Below are positions 45,192-54,125 of a stretch of DNA of 64,000 bases, one piece after another. Each line of letters begins with the position of its first letter. Within the stretch, counting starts at the first letter, position 1. Both the position numbers and the translations under genes were made by a program. The notes under the pieces are model-generated. The model was not told the DNA's origin and searched no databases. It saw only the letters and a program-made list of their open reading frames with translations. The stretch is from Pollutibacter soli (GTDB taxonomy: Bacteria; Bacteroidota; Bacteroidia; Chitinophagales; Chitinophagaceae): contig JARJHS010000002.1 in NCBI GenBank assembly GCA_029269725.1, positions 620,001-684,000 on the forward strand, read 5' to 3'.

Positions 45192-46505
45192 ATGACATTG
45201 ATTATTGTTCTTGCTTGTATACTCGCCCTGGTGTTACTGATCACCTGGGGAAAATTCAACGCTTTTCTCGCTTTCCTGATCATTTCGATTATTACAGGCT
45301 TATTGCTGGGCATTCCGCTTTCAAAAGTTACACTATCAGTTCAGAAAGGAATCGGAGATACCCTGGGATCTTTAGTAATTGTGATTGCGCTTGGTGCTAT
45401 GCTGGGAAAACTTGTAGCCGAAACCGGAGCTGCGCAAAAAATTACGCAGTCATTAATTAAAGCATTCGGAACAAAAAATATTCAGTGGGCACTAATGATC
45501 ACAGGCTTTGTTGTGGGTATCCCTTTGTTTTATAATGTGGGATTTGTATTGCTCGTACCACTGATTTTTTCCGTCACTTACCAGCTGAAACTTCCTGCAG
45601 TGTATGTTGGCGTACCTATGCTGGCCGCTTTGTCCGTTACTCACGGATTTCTTCCTCCACATCCTTCCCCTTCAGCATTGGTGGGTCAGTTCAAAGCAAA
45701 TATGGGATTGACATTACTGTATGGGTTTATCCTTGCTGTACCTGCCATTATTCTTGCAGGACCGGTCTTCGCGAAAACATTGAAGAAGATTGATGCAAAA
45801 CCTATCGCAACATTTCAGCCAAAACTTCGTCCTGAATCTGAATTGCCTGGTCTCGGAGTAAGTTTGCTCGCATCATTGCTACCTGTTTTTCTGCTTGCAT
45901 TTACAACACTTTTACCGGTTATTTTCCCTCCGTCTCCGTCGATGGCAGGTTTTTTCACATTCATTTCTGAGCCTTCGATCGTCATGTTGCTGGCATTACT
46001 TTTTGCAACATTCACTCTTGGAACAGGAAGTGGTCTGAAAGTGGGTAAGATCATGGATGTTTATGTGGAAGCAGTAAAAGATGTTTCCATCATATTGCTG
46101 ATTGTTTCCGGGGCAGGTGCGCTTAAGCAGGTGTTTACAGATAGCGGAGTAAGTGCACAGATTGCGGTTATGCTGCAGGGTTGGTCGATTCATCCACTTA
46201 TACTGGGCTGGATGATTGCGGCTGTAATACGTGTCGCCATGGGATCTGCAACAGTAGCAGGTTTAACAACGGCAGGTATTATTGCACCCGTCATCGGTCA
46301 GACAGGTGTGGACCCAAACCTGATGGTACTTTCCATAGGTGCAGGAAGCCTGATGTTCTCACATGTTAACGATTCCGGTTTCTGGATGTTCAAAGAGTAT
46401 TTCAATCTCAGTATAAAAGACACCATCAGGTCCTGGAGCATAATGGAAACCATCGTTGCGGTAGTTGGTTTGATCGGCGTACTGATCCTCGACAGGTTTG
46501 TGTAA
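45192..46505 (+). CDS. GntP-family H+ symporter (gluconate or D-serine type)
   Basis: Membrane transporter of 437 aa with about twelve helices. GIGDTLGSLVIVIALGAMLGKLVAETGAAQ, LFYNVGFVLLVPL and LPPHPSPSALV (all in parts) are hallmark GntP segments. The family includes gluconate importers and the D-serine importer DsdX. The genes downstream handle amino compounds (RidA, D-threonine-aldolase-like enzyme, dipeptidase) and none handles gluconate. So a D-amino-acid substrate is a reasonable inference. It is the first gene of that set. Confidence 0.9.
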   Translation: MTLIIVLACILALVLLITWGKFNAFLAFLIISIITGLLLGIPLSKVTLSVQKGIGDTLGSLVIVIALGAMLGKLVAETGAAQKITQSLIKAFGTKNIQWALMITGFVVGIPLFYNVGFVLLVPLIFSVTYQLKLPAVYVGVPMLAALSVTHGFLPPHPSPSALVGQFKANMGLTLLYGFILAVPAIILAGPVFAKTLKKIDAKPIATFQPKLRPESELPGLGVSLLASLLPVFLLAFTTLLPVIFPPSPSMAGFFTFISEPSIVMLLALLFATFTLGTGSGLKVGKIMDVYVEAVKDVSIILLIVSGAGALKQVFTDSGVSAQIAVMLQGWSIHPLILGWMIAAVIRVAMGSATVAGLTTAGIIAPVIGQTGVDPNLMVLSIGAGSLMFSHVNDSGFWMFKEYFNLSIKDTIRSWSIMETIVAVVGLIGVLILDRFV

Positions 46506-46525
46506 CTTGGGCGCTAAAATTCTGA

Positions 46526-46993
46526 ATGATGAGTGCTGAACAAAATCTTGCAAAACTCAACGTTGAACTACCTGTAATTCCCAAACCGAAAGCCATTTAT
46601 AAACCCTGCCTTATCGATGGAAAATATCTTTATGTTTCCGGGCACGTGCCAATTAATCCTGATGGTTCCAGAATACAGGGAAAAGTTGGCGCCGATATGG
46701 ATGCGGATAGCGCAAGAAAAGTAGCGAGACATGTAGGTATGTGTATTCTTGCAAGTATTAAAAACCAGCTGGGCAGTCTTGATAAGGTAAAACGTGTGAT
46801 AAAAATTCTTGGAATGGTGAATGCTGTTCCCGACTTCACTTTACATCCGCACGTGATCAATGGCTGCAGCGAATTATTTGTCGAGATCTGGGGTGAAGAT
46901 AATGGCGTTGGTGTAAGAAGCGCTGTTGGCATGGGCTCACTTCCTGACGGTATTCCTGTTGAGATTGAAGGGCTTTTTGAATTACATGATTGA
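46526..46993 (+). CDS. RidA family imine/enamine deaminase-like protein
   Basis: YjgF/YER057c/UK114 protein, 155 aa. LYVSGHVPINPDGSRIQGKVGADMD (in parts), the catalytic Arg in GVRSAVGMGSLP and the Glu in VEIEG are conserved, so it should hydrolyse reactive enamines such as 2-aminoacrylate. PLP enzymes that eliminate the side chain of serine or threonine produce exactly such products, and a PLP enzyme gene follows. Two ATGs (46526 and 46529) are possible. Confidence 0.88.
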   Translation: MMSAEQNLAKLNVELPVIPKPKAIYKPCLIDGKYLYVSGHVPINPDGSRIQGKVGADMDADSARKVARHVGMCILASIKNQLGSLDKVKRVIKILGMVNAVPDFTLHPHVINGCSELFVEIWGEDNGVGVRSAVGMGSLPDGIPVEIEGLFELHD

Positions 46994-47035
46994 ACTTCTT
47001 TTCGATCCTCATTTAATAATTTCTCAACTTCCGAG

Positions 47036-48139
47036 ATGAATTACAAAATATCAGAACCTGATAAAATTGATTCACCCGCACTCGTAGTATTTCCTGAATT
47101 GGTAAAAAAAAATATTGAGCACCTGGTATCAATGGCTGATGATGTGAGCCGTTTACGTCCGCACATAAAAACCCATAAGACCGCCGAGGGAATTCAGCTG
47201 ATGATGAAAGCAGGTATCAGTAAGTTCAAATGTGCAACTATTGCAGAAGCTGAACTCCTCGGATTGAATAATGCTCCCGATGTTGTACTCGCATATCAAC
47301 CCGGTGGTCCAAAGCTGAAGAGATTTCTTGAGCTGATTAAAAAGTATCCCGGTACAGAATGGGCCTGTCTCACAGACAACATTCTATCTGCTTCTGCAAT
47401 GAGTGATGCGTTCGCTGAAGCCGGCCTGAAAATTTCTGTTTATATCGATCTCAATACCGGAATGAACAGATCGGGAATTGTACCGGGGGCTGAAGTAATT
47501 GAATTATATGGGTCCATCAGTAAAATGAAGGGTATTGTTCCGAAAGGACTTCATGCATATGATGGTCATCAGCGAAATCCTGATTTTGCGAAAAGAAAAG
47601 AGGAGACGAAGACATCTTTTGAAGCTGTATATGTTATGCAGGAGGTATTGAAATCAAAAGGATTTTCTGAGCCTGTGATTATTGCCGGAGGCTCTCCCAC
47701 CTTTCCTGTTCATATCAAAAGTGAAAAAATTGAATGCAGCCCGGGTACATGCATATTCTGGGATAAGGGCTACAGCGATCTCTGTGCAGAACAACCCTTT
47801 ACTCCTGCTGCAGTACTGCTTACGCGTGTAATATCCCTGCCCACACCGGAACGTATAACGCTTGATCTTGGTCATAAATCAGTAGCTCCTGAAAATGAAA
47901 TCGGCAGGCGTGTGTATTTCCCAGGCGCTTCCGAACTCAAGCCTGTTGCGCAGAGTGAAGAACACCTGGTAATGGAAACTGCCGCCGGTCATGGTTTCAA
48001 AATCGGAGATCTGCTGATCGGCATTCCATTTCATATTTGTCCGACTGTTTCCATGTACGATCGAATGACTACCGTTGAAGATGGAAAAGTAACAGGCGAA
48101 TGGCGGGTGACAGCAAGGGATCGTAAAATAACCATCTGA
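47036..48139 (+). CDS. D-threonine aldolase / D-serine dehydratase-like PLP enzyme
   Basis: Fold-type III PLP enzyme (alanine racemase-like barrel), 367 aa. RPHIKTHKT carries the PLP lysine (Lys45). IDLNTGMNRSGI and LHAYDGHQRNPD line the active site. ETAAGHGFKIGDLL with PFHICPTV supplies the H-x-C metal site seen in D-serine dehydratase-type members. It should act on D-3-hydroxy amino acids by retro-aldol cleavage or dehydration; which of the two cannot be told. It sits between RidA and a dipeptidase gene. Confidence 0.88.
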   Translation: MNYKISEPDKIDSPALVVFPELVKKNIEHLVSMADDVSRLRPHIKTHKTAEGIQLMMKAGISKFKCATIAEAELLGLNNAPDVVLAYQPGGPKLKRFLELIKKYPGTEWACLTDNILSASAMSDAFAEAGLKISVYIDLNTGMNRSGIVPGAEVIELYGSISKMKGIVPKGLHAYDGHQRNPDFAKRKEETKTSFEAVYVMQEVLKSKGFSEPVIIAGGSPTFPVHIKSEKIECSPGTCIFWDKGYSDLCAEQPFTPAAVLLTRVISLPTPERITLDLGHKSVAPENEIGRRVYFPGASELKPVAQSEEHLVMETAAGHGFKIGDLLIGIPFHICPTVSMYDRMTTVEDGKVTGEWRVTARDRKITI

Positions 48140-48163
48140 AATTTTTCTTACCGATTCAGTATT

Positions 48164-49231
48164 ATGTTGAACATTGATATCCATCTCGACCTTTCCATGA
48201 ATGCTATGGAATGGAACAGGGATTTACGGTTACCAGTAAACGTTATCAACAAAAGAGAAGCAGGAAAAACAGATTTACCTGGCAGGGCTAATTCAATGGT
48301 TTCATTCCCTGAATTAAAACGAGGAGACACCGCAATTGTAGTCGCAACCCAGATAGCCCGGTTTGTAGAAGAGGGAAGTGCAATTCCAGGATGGCATTCG
48401 CCTGAGCAGGCCTGGGCCCAGACGCAAGGTCAGCTGGCATGGTACAAAATGATGGAAGAAGAGGGAGAAATGTTCCAGGTAAAAAACCTGGATGACCTGA
48501 ATGGCCATCTCAATCATTGGCAAAAAGATCAGGCAGAAAAAAAACCCATCGGATATATCCTGAGTCTCGAAGGCGCGGATTCTATACTCACACCGGAATA
48601 TCTTGAAAGAGCATGGGCTTATGGCTTAAGGGCGATTGGTCCCGCACATTATGGACCTGGCCGGTATGCCAACGGCACCAACTCAACGGGAAAAATGAAA
48701 GCAAATGGAATTGCCTTGTTGCGCAAGATGGAAGAGTTGAATATCATTCTTGATACAACACATCTTTGTGATGATGCATTCTGGCAAGCACTGGAAAATT
48801 TCGATGGACATGTCTGGGCAAGTCATAATAACTGCCGGTCGATTGTTCATCACAATCGTCAGTACAGCGACGAACAAATAAAAGCACTGATCTCGCGTGG
48901 AGCCATTATCGGCGCAGCGATGGATGCCTGGATGATTGTTCCGGATTGGGAAAAAAATGTTTCAGATCCGTTCAAAATGAAATGCGGTATTGAAGCATTG
49001 CTGAATCACATTGATCATATCTGTCAGCTTGCCGGGAATACCGATCATATTTGCATCGGCTCAGACCTGGACGGTGGCTTTGGAAAGGAGCAGTCCCTGT
49101 TCGATATGGAAACCATTGCCGACCTCAGCAAGTTTCCGGAAATGATGTTCAAAAGAGGGTATTCTGAAGATTCCATCAAAGCTTTTATGCATGGCAATGT
49201 CTTGAGATTTCTCGGGAATGCCTGGCAATGA
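48164..49231 (+). CDS. Membrane-type dipeptidase (peptidase M19)
   Basis: Zinc dipeptidase of the renal dipeptidase family (355 aa). Metal ligands appear in the expected order: HLD (His7, Asp9), SLEGADS with Glu136, DTTHLCDD with His200, WASHNNCR with His221, and IGSDLDGGFG with the catalytic Asp. No signal peptide is visible, so it is probably cytoplasmic. M19 enzymes accept dipeptides with a D-residue at the C-terminal side, so it could feed D-amino acids to the PLP enzyme upstream. That link is inferred. Confidence 0.92.
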   Translation: MLNIDIHLDLSMNAMEWNRDLRLPVNVINKREAGKTDLPGRANSMVSFPELKRGDTAIVVATQIARFVEEGSAIPGWHSPEQAWAQTQGQLAWYKMMEEEGEMFQVKNLDDLNGHLNHWQKDQAEKKPIGYILSLEGADSILTPEYLERAWAYGLRAIGPAHYGPGRYANGTNSTGKMKANGIALLRKMEELNIILDTTHLCDDAFWQALENFDGHVWASHNNCRSIVHHNRQYSDEQIKALISRGAIIGAAMDAWMIVPDWEKNVSDPFKMKCGIEALLNHIDHICQLAGNTDHICIGSDLDGGFGKEQSLFDMETIADLSKFPEMMFKRGYSEDSIKAFMHGNVLRFLGNAWQ

Positions 49232-49271
49232 CCGAATTAGCAAAGCCTATGGCATCATGCGCCGAATGCAT

Positions 49272-49279
49272 TAATTTTG
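49272..49279 (+). promoter_or_regulatory. Bacteroidota-type -7 element (TAATTTTG) for psd
   Basis: Exact TAnnTTTG, 16 bases upstream of the psd ATG, implying a very short leader. It suggests psd is not only read through from the D-amino-acid genes. No clear -33 element. Confidence 0.42.
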
Positions 49280-49295
49280 CCGACCAAGAACAATT

Positions 49296-49955
49296 ATGAC
49301 AATTCACAAAGAAGGATATTCTACCATCACCATCATCGGGGTGTTATTCATCATACTGAATTATTTTTCATTTTCATTTCTCAGCTATAATGTACCATGG
49401 CTCGCCTGGGTAATCTTTGTGATTACTTTTGGTTTTTTGCTTTTCATCATTTCATTTTTCAGATTACCATCAAGAAAAATGACTTATGGAGAAAAATCGG
49501 TAATTGCGCCTGCTGACGGGAAAGTGGTAGTAATAGAAGAAATGTATGACGAGGAATATTTCAAAACAAAACGTCTGCAGGTCAGTATATTCATGAGCCC
49601 GGCCAATGTGCATGTCAACCGCAATCCCATCAATGGCGATGTGTTGTACAGCCAGTACCACAAAGGGAAATACCTGGTAGCCTGGGATCCCAAATCGTCA
49701 ACAGAGAACGAACGGCACAGTGTAGTTCTCCAGAATTCACATACGATTATTCTTGTAAAACAGATCGCTGGTGCCGTTGCGAGAAGGATAGTCAATTACC
49801 TGAAACCTGGTCAGAAGGTAGTTCAGAATGAAGAGCTCGGATTTATCAAATTCGGAAGTCGCGTTGATATTCTTTTGCCTGTAGGTTCAAAAGTGAATGT
49901 AAAAATTGGTGATATGGTTCAGGGTGGTGTAACCGTTATCAGCGATATCAGTTAA
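49296..49955 (+). CDS. psd: Phosphatidylserine decarboxylase proenzyme
   Basis: Pyruvoyl enzyme that makes phosphatidylethanolamine, the short (219 aa) archaeal/Bacteroidota class. Two N-terminal helices (about 13-55) anchor it. IAPADGKV opens the catalytic part, SIFMSPANVHVNRNP carries the His, and FIKFGSRVD has the Gly187-Ser188 self-cleavage site that creates the pyruvoyl group. Phospholipid partner of cdsA at 44182. Convergent with the HAD gene. Confidence 0.93.
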   Translation: MTIHKEGYSTITIIGVLFIILNYFSFSFLSYNVPWLAWVIFVITFGFLLFIISFFRLPSRKMTYGEKSVIAPADGKVVVIEEMYDEEYFKTKRLQVSIFMSPANVHVNRNPINGDVLYSQYHKGKYLVAWDPKSSTENERHSVVLQNSHTIILVKQIAGAVARRIVNYLKPGQKVVQNEELGFIKFGSRVDILLPVGSKVNVKIGDMVQGGVTVISDIS

Positions 49956-49964
49956 TATCAGCCA

Positions 49965-50666
49965 TTACAGATATTTCTTCAATTCTGAAAGATTGTCAAT
50001 TGTGTAGGTTGGTTTAATGGTACCTGTGGCAGGCACGGCAGGATTGAAATACACAGAATCCATTCCTGCTCCGATGGCTCCGATTATATCTGCATCAAGT
50101 GTATCACCTACCATCAGACTTTGGTGTGAAAGTACACCAGCTTTCTCGAGCGCATAATCGAAAATAGCTTTATGTGGTTTCATTATTCCCGCATTTTCTG
50201 AGGTGATCACATGGGTAAAATAATGAGCGATCCCACTGTTGTTTATTTTTTCATGCTGTGTTTTTTCAAATCCGTTTGTGATCAGGTGAAGTACATATTT
50301 TTTCCCCGTGAGATAATCCAGTATCTCAACGGTGTCCGAAAAAAGATTTTTTTTTGTAGGTAGAATTTCGAGGTAACGTTCACTTATCCTCCTTGCCAGC
50401 GGTTCGTCCATGATCTTGAAATCAAGAAGGGTGCGCCACATTCTTTTCCATCGCAGTTCTTCGCGGGTAATAAAACCCTTCCGGAACCTGTCCCAGAATA
50501 TTTCGTTGTGATGGTGATATGTACTGATGAAAATTTCGGTATCAGCAACGCCATAGGCGGGTAATGCCAGTTCCTGGTAAATATCACGGAGTGTCTCACG
50601 GGAATTTGTTTCAAAATCCCAGAGCGTATGATCGAGATCAAAAAATATATGTTCGTATTTGCGCAT
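49965..50666 (-). CDS. HAD family hydrolase, YjjG-like nucleotidase
   Basis: Haloacid dehalogenase-like phosphatase (233 aa). Motif I is FFDLDHTLWDF with Asp10 and Asp12, motif II LITNGFEK, motif III Lys in GIMKPHKAIF and motif IV GDTLDADIIGA. The overall plan matches YjjG, a noncanonical pyrimidine 5'-nucleotidase. Some relatives have other substrates. The divergent SDR gene starts 69 bases away on the other strand. Confidence 0.9.
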   Translation of the reverse strand: MRKYEHIFFDLDHTLWDFETNSRETLRDIYQELALPAYGVADTEIFISTYHHHNEIFWDRFRKGFITREELRWKRMWRTLLDFKIMDEPLARRISERYLEILPTKKNLFSDTVEILDYLTGKKYVLHLITNGFEKTQHEKINNSGIAHYFTHVITSENAGIMKPHKAIFDYALEKAGVLSHQSLMVGDTLDADIIGAIGAGMDSVYFNPAVPATGTIKPTYTIDNLSELKKYL

Positions 50667-50735
50667 TGGCGCAGCATTTTAATTGTATTTGCAAACTTAG
50701 CATAGCTTTACGGATTACCTGAAAATTTTGAACAG

Positions 50736-51431
50736 ATGAATGTTGTTATCACGGGTGCAAGCAGAGGAATCGGGCGCGCAATCACAGAAATTTTTGCAAA
50801 AAAGAATAATCATCTGATAATCACCTCAAGGTCATTGACCAAACAATTCTGGCCCCATGAACTTGAGAAAAACACTGGCTGCCATATATCTGTATTTGAT
50901 GCCGACCTTTCTGTAAAAGCAGAAGTGATGGCCTTTGCATCTTTTGTAAAACAACAATCAGATCAGATCGATGTTCTTGTCAATAATGCAGGTTTTTTTG
51001 AACCGGGATCCGTGCTTGAAGAAGAAGATGGAGTGTTGGAACGAACATTGCGCATCAATCTCTATTCTGCATATCATCTTACAAGGGCCCTGGTACCTGA
51101 AATGAAAAAACGAAAACAGGGGTTCATTTTCAATATCTGTTCTATTGCAGCTTTGGGTGCTTATCCTAATGGCGGATCTTATAGTATCAGTAAATGGGCA
51201 CTACTAGGCTTCAACAATAATCTGAGAGAAGAACTGAAGAAATCCGGCATCCGAGTCACTGCAATACATCCCGGAGCTACATTAACTGATTCATGGAAAG
51301 GAGCTGGAGTTGATCCAAAAAGAATCATGGAAGCAGAGGATATCGCAAAGCTTATTGAAAATGCTACTACGCTTTCTCCACAGGCCTGTGTCGAAGAGAT
51401 AATCGTTCGTCCGCAATTGGGAGACCTCTGA
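50736..51431 (+). CDS. Short-chain dehydrogenase/reductase
   Basis: Classical SDR (231 aa) with TGASRGIG (6-13), NNAG (83-86), Ser136, and the YxxxK pair (Tyr149, Lys153). The Asn of the tetrad is in RINLYSA. NADP preference is suggested by Ser/Arg at the end of the second strand (TSRS). The closest pattern is general 3-oxoacyl reductase-like or sepiapterin reductase-like. Substrate unknown. Stands alone between divergent HAD and downstream batD. Confidence 0.9.
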   Translation: MNVVITGASRGIGRAITEIFAKKNNHLIITSRSLTKQFWPHELEKNTGCHISVFDADLSVKAEVMAFASFVKQQSDQIDVLVNNAGFFEPGSVLEEEDGVLERTLRINLYSAYHLTRALVPEMKKRKQGFIFNICSIAALGAYPNGGSYSISKWALLGFNNNLREELKKSGIRVTAIHPGATLTDSWKGAGVDPKRIMEAEDIAKLIENATTLSPQACVEEIIVRPQLGDL

Positions 51432-51583
51432 TAAATTAATCTTCATTGTATCGGTCAATTGTTAAAGATTCAGGTATAATTTAACAATTGAATTTTTATC
51501 TGTCGCCTCGTTCTGTTCGGGAGATAAAAAATGCTGCTTTATCTTTGTTTGAGCCTGAAGAATTAACCGGGTTGGGTTTTATC

Positions 51584-53428
51584 ATGCGTTATTTTCTACA
51601 GCTGGTATTCTTAGTAACATGTCTTTTTTACGGTCGTTCCGTTGGTGCTCAAACAAAATTCAGGGTTATTGCCGACAAGAATATTGTTGCCATCGACGAT
51701 TATATCCGGGTTCAGTTTCACCTGGATAATGCAGAAGACGTAACTTCTTTTACTCCTCCTGTTTTCAATGATTTTATCAAGGTTCAGGGGCCTGAACAAA
51801 TTACAGGTCAGCTTACCATCAACGGCGCAGTCAATCATTATACTTCATTCGGATATATTTTAAAGCCGGTAAAGAAGGGCCGGTTTATGCTCCCACCGGC
51901 AAAAGCTGTTGTCGACGGAAAATTATTTCAATCGCCATCTTTAAGTATTGTCGTCAATGATCATGGAGCTCCTAAAATTTCTGTTGATACAGAAGATGAA
52001 AATGTATCTCTGGATGAATTTATCCTCAGGAAAAATGAAACCGCAAAAAAGAAAATCCAGGAGAATGTTTTTGTAAAACTTGATGTAAATAAGAAATCGG
52101 TGTTTGTCGGCGAACCGATAGTTGCCACCTATAAACTGTATACCCGCTTAAATTCGGAATCAAGGATCACCCGGAGACCATCCCTTAATGGATTCAGTGT
52201 GGTGGATATGATTGATCCTGAATCAAGAGATGTGTATAATGAAACCTGGCATGGGAAAGAATACAACGTCTATATCCTTCGAAAAGCACAACTGTTCCCC
52301 TTGCAGGAAGGAGAATTTGAGCTCGAATCGATGGATGTTGAGAATACCGTGAGTTTTATCCGGGAAGATTTTGCCGGTGATGAAAAGACGATCTGGAGAA
52401 AATTGAAAACAGTCGGGGAGGAGGGAATCAGTCCTGAAGCCTGGACGAGAGAAACGGTAAGTCTTTCTTCGCTGCCGGTTACAATAAATGTAAAACCACT
52501 TCCGCCGGTTACTACGGGCAATAACTTTAATGGAGCAGTAGGTGTTTTCAGAATAGATGCAGAAATACCTGAGCAAAAAATCCATGAAGGTGATGTGGTG
52601 AATCTGCAACTAACGGTAAACGGTAGCGGTAATTTGCCATTGCTGGGAAGTCCGGAAATTAACTGGCCGGAAAATATCGAAACCTATGATGTAAAGATCC
52701 GCGAACAGGTAGATTACTCTTCCACGCCGGTGTCAGGGAAAAAGATTTTCACCATTCCTTTTTCTCCAACAAAAATGGGGAGGCTCGACCTCCCACCCAT
52801 TTCACTGACGAGCTTTAATCCGGCAACTGCAGCTTATGCAACAAGTGCCAGTAAACCGATCAGCATCGTTGTCCTTCCGCCTGCAAAGAAACCTGCAAAA
52901 AAACCTGAGGCAGTGAAAAGAGTTTTGCAGTCTGAAAAACCTGTTCCTGCAAGCTGGATTGCAGTTACTGTATTTGTAGCCCTTGCACTTATCTTCATTG
53001 TGTTCAGACTTTACCAAAGAAGGAAAGCTCCTATTATGCCTTTCCCTGAAAAAGCTTTAAACGAAGTTCCCACTGCCCTTGCTCCAGTCATCGTCCCGCA
53101 GCGAATTTTTGTTTCCCCGGACGATGCAAGACCTTTCCTTGAAAATGGAGAGTCGTCAGATTTTTACCGAACGCTCGATCGATCCATCCGGAGAATGCTT
53201 AATGAACAATTCGCTATCAGCAGACTTGAAAGCCCGGAACAGATAGAACGCAAATTATTAAAGCTCGACGTGTCGGCAAATGACGCTGCAGACCTGAGAC
53301 ATATTCTTGAAGATTGTGAAATCAGTAGTTATTCTCCGGTTGTTCTCGACGAGAAAATGAAAGATGATTTTGACAGAGCAGCAGATCTGATGAAAAAACT
53401 CCAGGAAAAAGATCCGGTCAGTCGGTGA
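51584..53428 (+). CDS. batD: BatD-like oxygen tolerance protein
   Basis: Large exported protein (about 614 aa) of the BatD family, often encoded with BatA, B, C and E in Bacteroidota aerotolerance operons. Here it stands without them. The start at ATG 51584 gives a signal peptide (MRYFLQLVFLVTCLFYG). An upstream in-frame TTG at 51488 is less likely. A long beta-rich periplasmic part (VDGKLFQSPSLSIVV, VFVGEPIVATYKLYTR) is followed by a membrane helix near residue 488 (SWIAVTVFVALALIFIVF) and a cytoplasmic helical tail. It ends overlapping the convergent response-regulator gene by 11 bases. Confidence 0.85.
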   Translation: MRYFLQLVFLVTCLFYGRSVGAQTKFRVIADKNIVAIDDYIRVQFHLDNAEDVTSFTPPVFNDFIKVQGPEQITGQLTINGAVNHYTSFGYILKPVKKGRFMLPPAKAVVDGKLFQSPSLSIVVNDHGAPKISVDTEDENVSLDEFILRKNETAKKKIQENVFVKLDVNKKSVFVGEPIVATYKLYTRLNSESRITRRPSLNGFSVVDMIDPESRDVYNETWHGKEYNVYILRKAQLFPLQEGEFELESMDVENTVSFIREDFAGDEKTIWRKLKTVGEEGISPEAWTRETVSLSSLPVTINVKPLPPVTTGNNFNGAVGVFRIDAEIPEQKIHEGDVVNLQLTVNGSGNLPLLGSPEINWPENIETYDVKIREQVDYSSTPVSGKKIFTIPFSPTKMGRLDLPPISLTSFNPATAAYATSASKPISIVVLPPAKKPAKKPEAVKRVLQSEKPVPASWIAVTVFVALALIFIVFRLYQRRKAPIMPFPEKALNEVPTALAPVIVPQRIFVSPDDARPFLENGESSDFYRTLDRSIRRMLNEQFAISRLESPEQIERKLLKLDVSANDAADLRHILEDCEISSYSPVVLDEKMKDDFDRAADLMKKLQEKDPVSR

Positions 53429-54125
53429 ATTTATAACCTACGCTGCGAACGGAATGAAAATATCTTGGCTCACGACTATCTGCTTCAAAATATTTCCTGA
53501 AATTCAGAATGAAATTATCAATCGTTCTGGTGGTCGGAAAAACCTGGTAGCCCCAGACCGCCTGTAATATTCTTTCGCGCGACACTACCTCATTTTTATT
53601 TTCGATCAGGAGCTTCAGCAGCATCACTTCCTTCCTGCTCAGCGGGATTGTTTCATCACGACCATTTTTTGCTTCCTGTGCCCGGAAATTGATAACGTTG
53701 CCACCAAATTGGTAAAGGTCCTCGACATTTGTCTTCTCCTGCAGCTGTTTGTTTTTGTTGATGAGCTTTTCAACTCTCAACAACAGTTCTTCGAGGTTAA
53801 ACGGTTTGGTCATATAATCATCTGCACCTTTCTTCAACCCCATCACTCTGTCGGCACTTGTACTCTTTGCACTCAGCATCAGGATGGGCACCTGCATATT
53901 TTTTATGCGGATATTTTCGCAGACGCTTATACCATCAATCTCAGGCAACATAATATCCAGGATGATGAGGTCAAAATATTCCTGGTCTACTTTTTTTAAC
54001 GCTGCAGGCCCGTCAGAAGCACAACTGACCTCGTAGTTCTCCAGTTCAAGATTCAGCTTCAATGCCTCCTGAAGATTTTCTTCGTCCTCCACTAAAAGTA
54101 TACTTGCTTTTTTCTTAGCGTTCAT
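53418..54125 (-). CDS. OmpR-family response regulator
   Basis: Two-component regulator, 235 aa. The receiver domain (about 1-125) shows ILLVEDEENL, the phospho-acceptor Asp in LIILDIMLPEIDG, the Thr/Ser and Lys in MLSAKS and MTKPFN. The winged-helix DNA-binding domain follows (about 135-233: LSRKEVMLLKLL, YHSVRSVGYKF-like FHSVRSVGYKF). It overlaps the upstream histidine-kinase gene by 11 bases, so the two are a pair. Confidence 0.94.
   Translation of the reverse strand: MNAKKKASILLVEDEENLQEALKLNLELENYEVSCASDGPAALKKVDQEYFDLIILDIMLPEIDGISVCENIRIKNMQVPILMLSAKSTSADRVMGLKKGADDYMTKPFNLEELLLRVEKLINKNKQLQEKTNVEDLYQFGGNVINFRAQEAKNGRDETIPLSRKEVMLLKLLIENKNEVVSRERILQAVWGYQVFPTTRTIDNFILNFRKYFEADSREPRYFHSVRSVGYKFTD

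Noticed and set aside
45192-46505. A plain gluconate importer with gluconate genes around it
   Set aside because: No gluconate kinase or Entner-Doudoroff gene is nearby, while the neighbours act on amino compounds, so the substrate is left open.
52223-52609. A 128-codon minus-strand frame inside batD
   Set aside because: Shadow of batD; the translation is rich in Cys, His and Tyr without motif structure.
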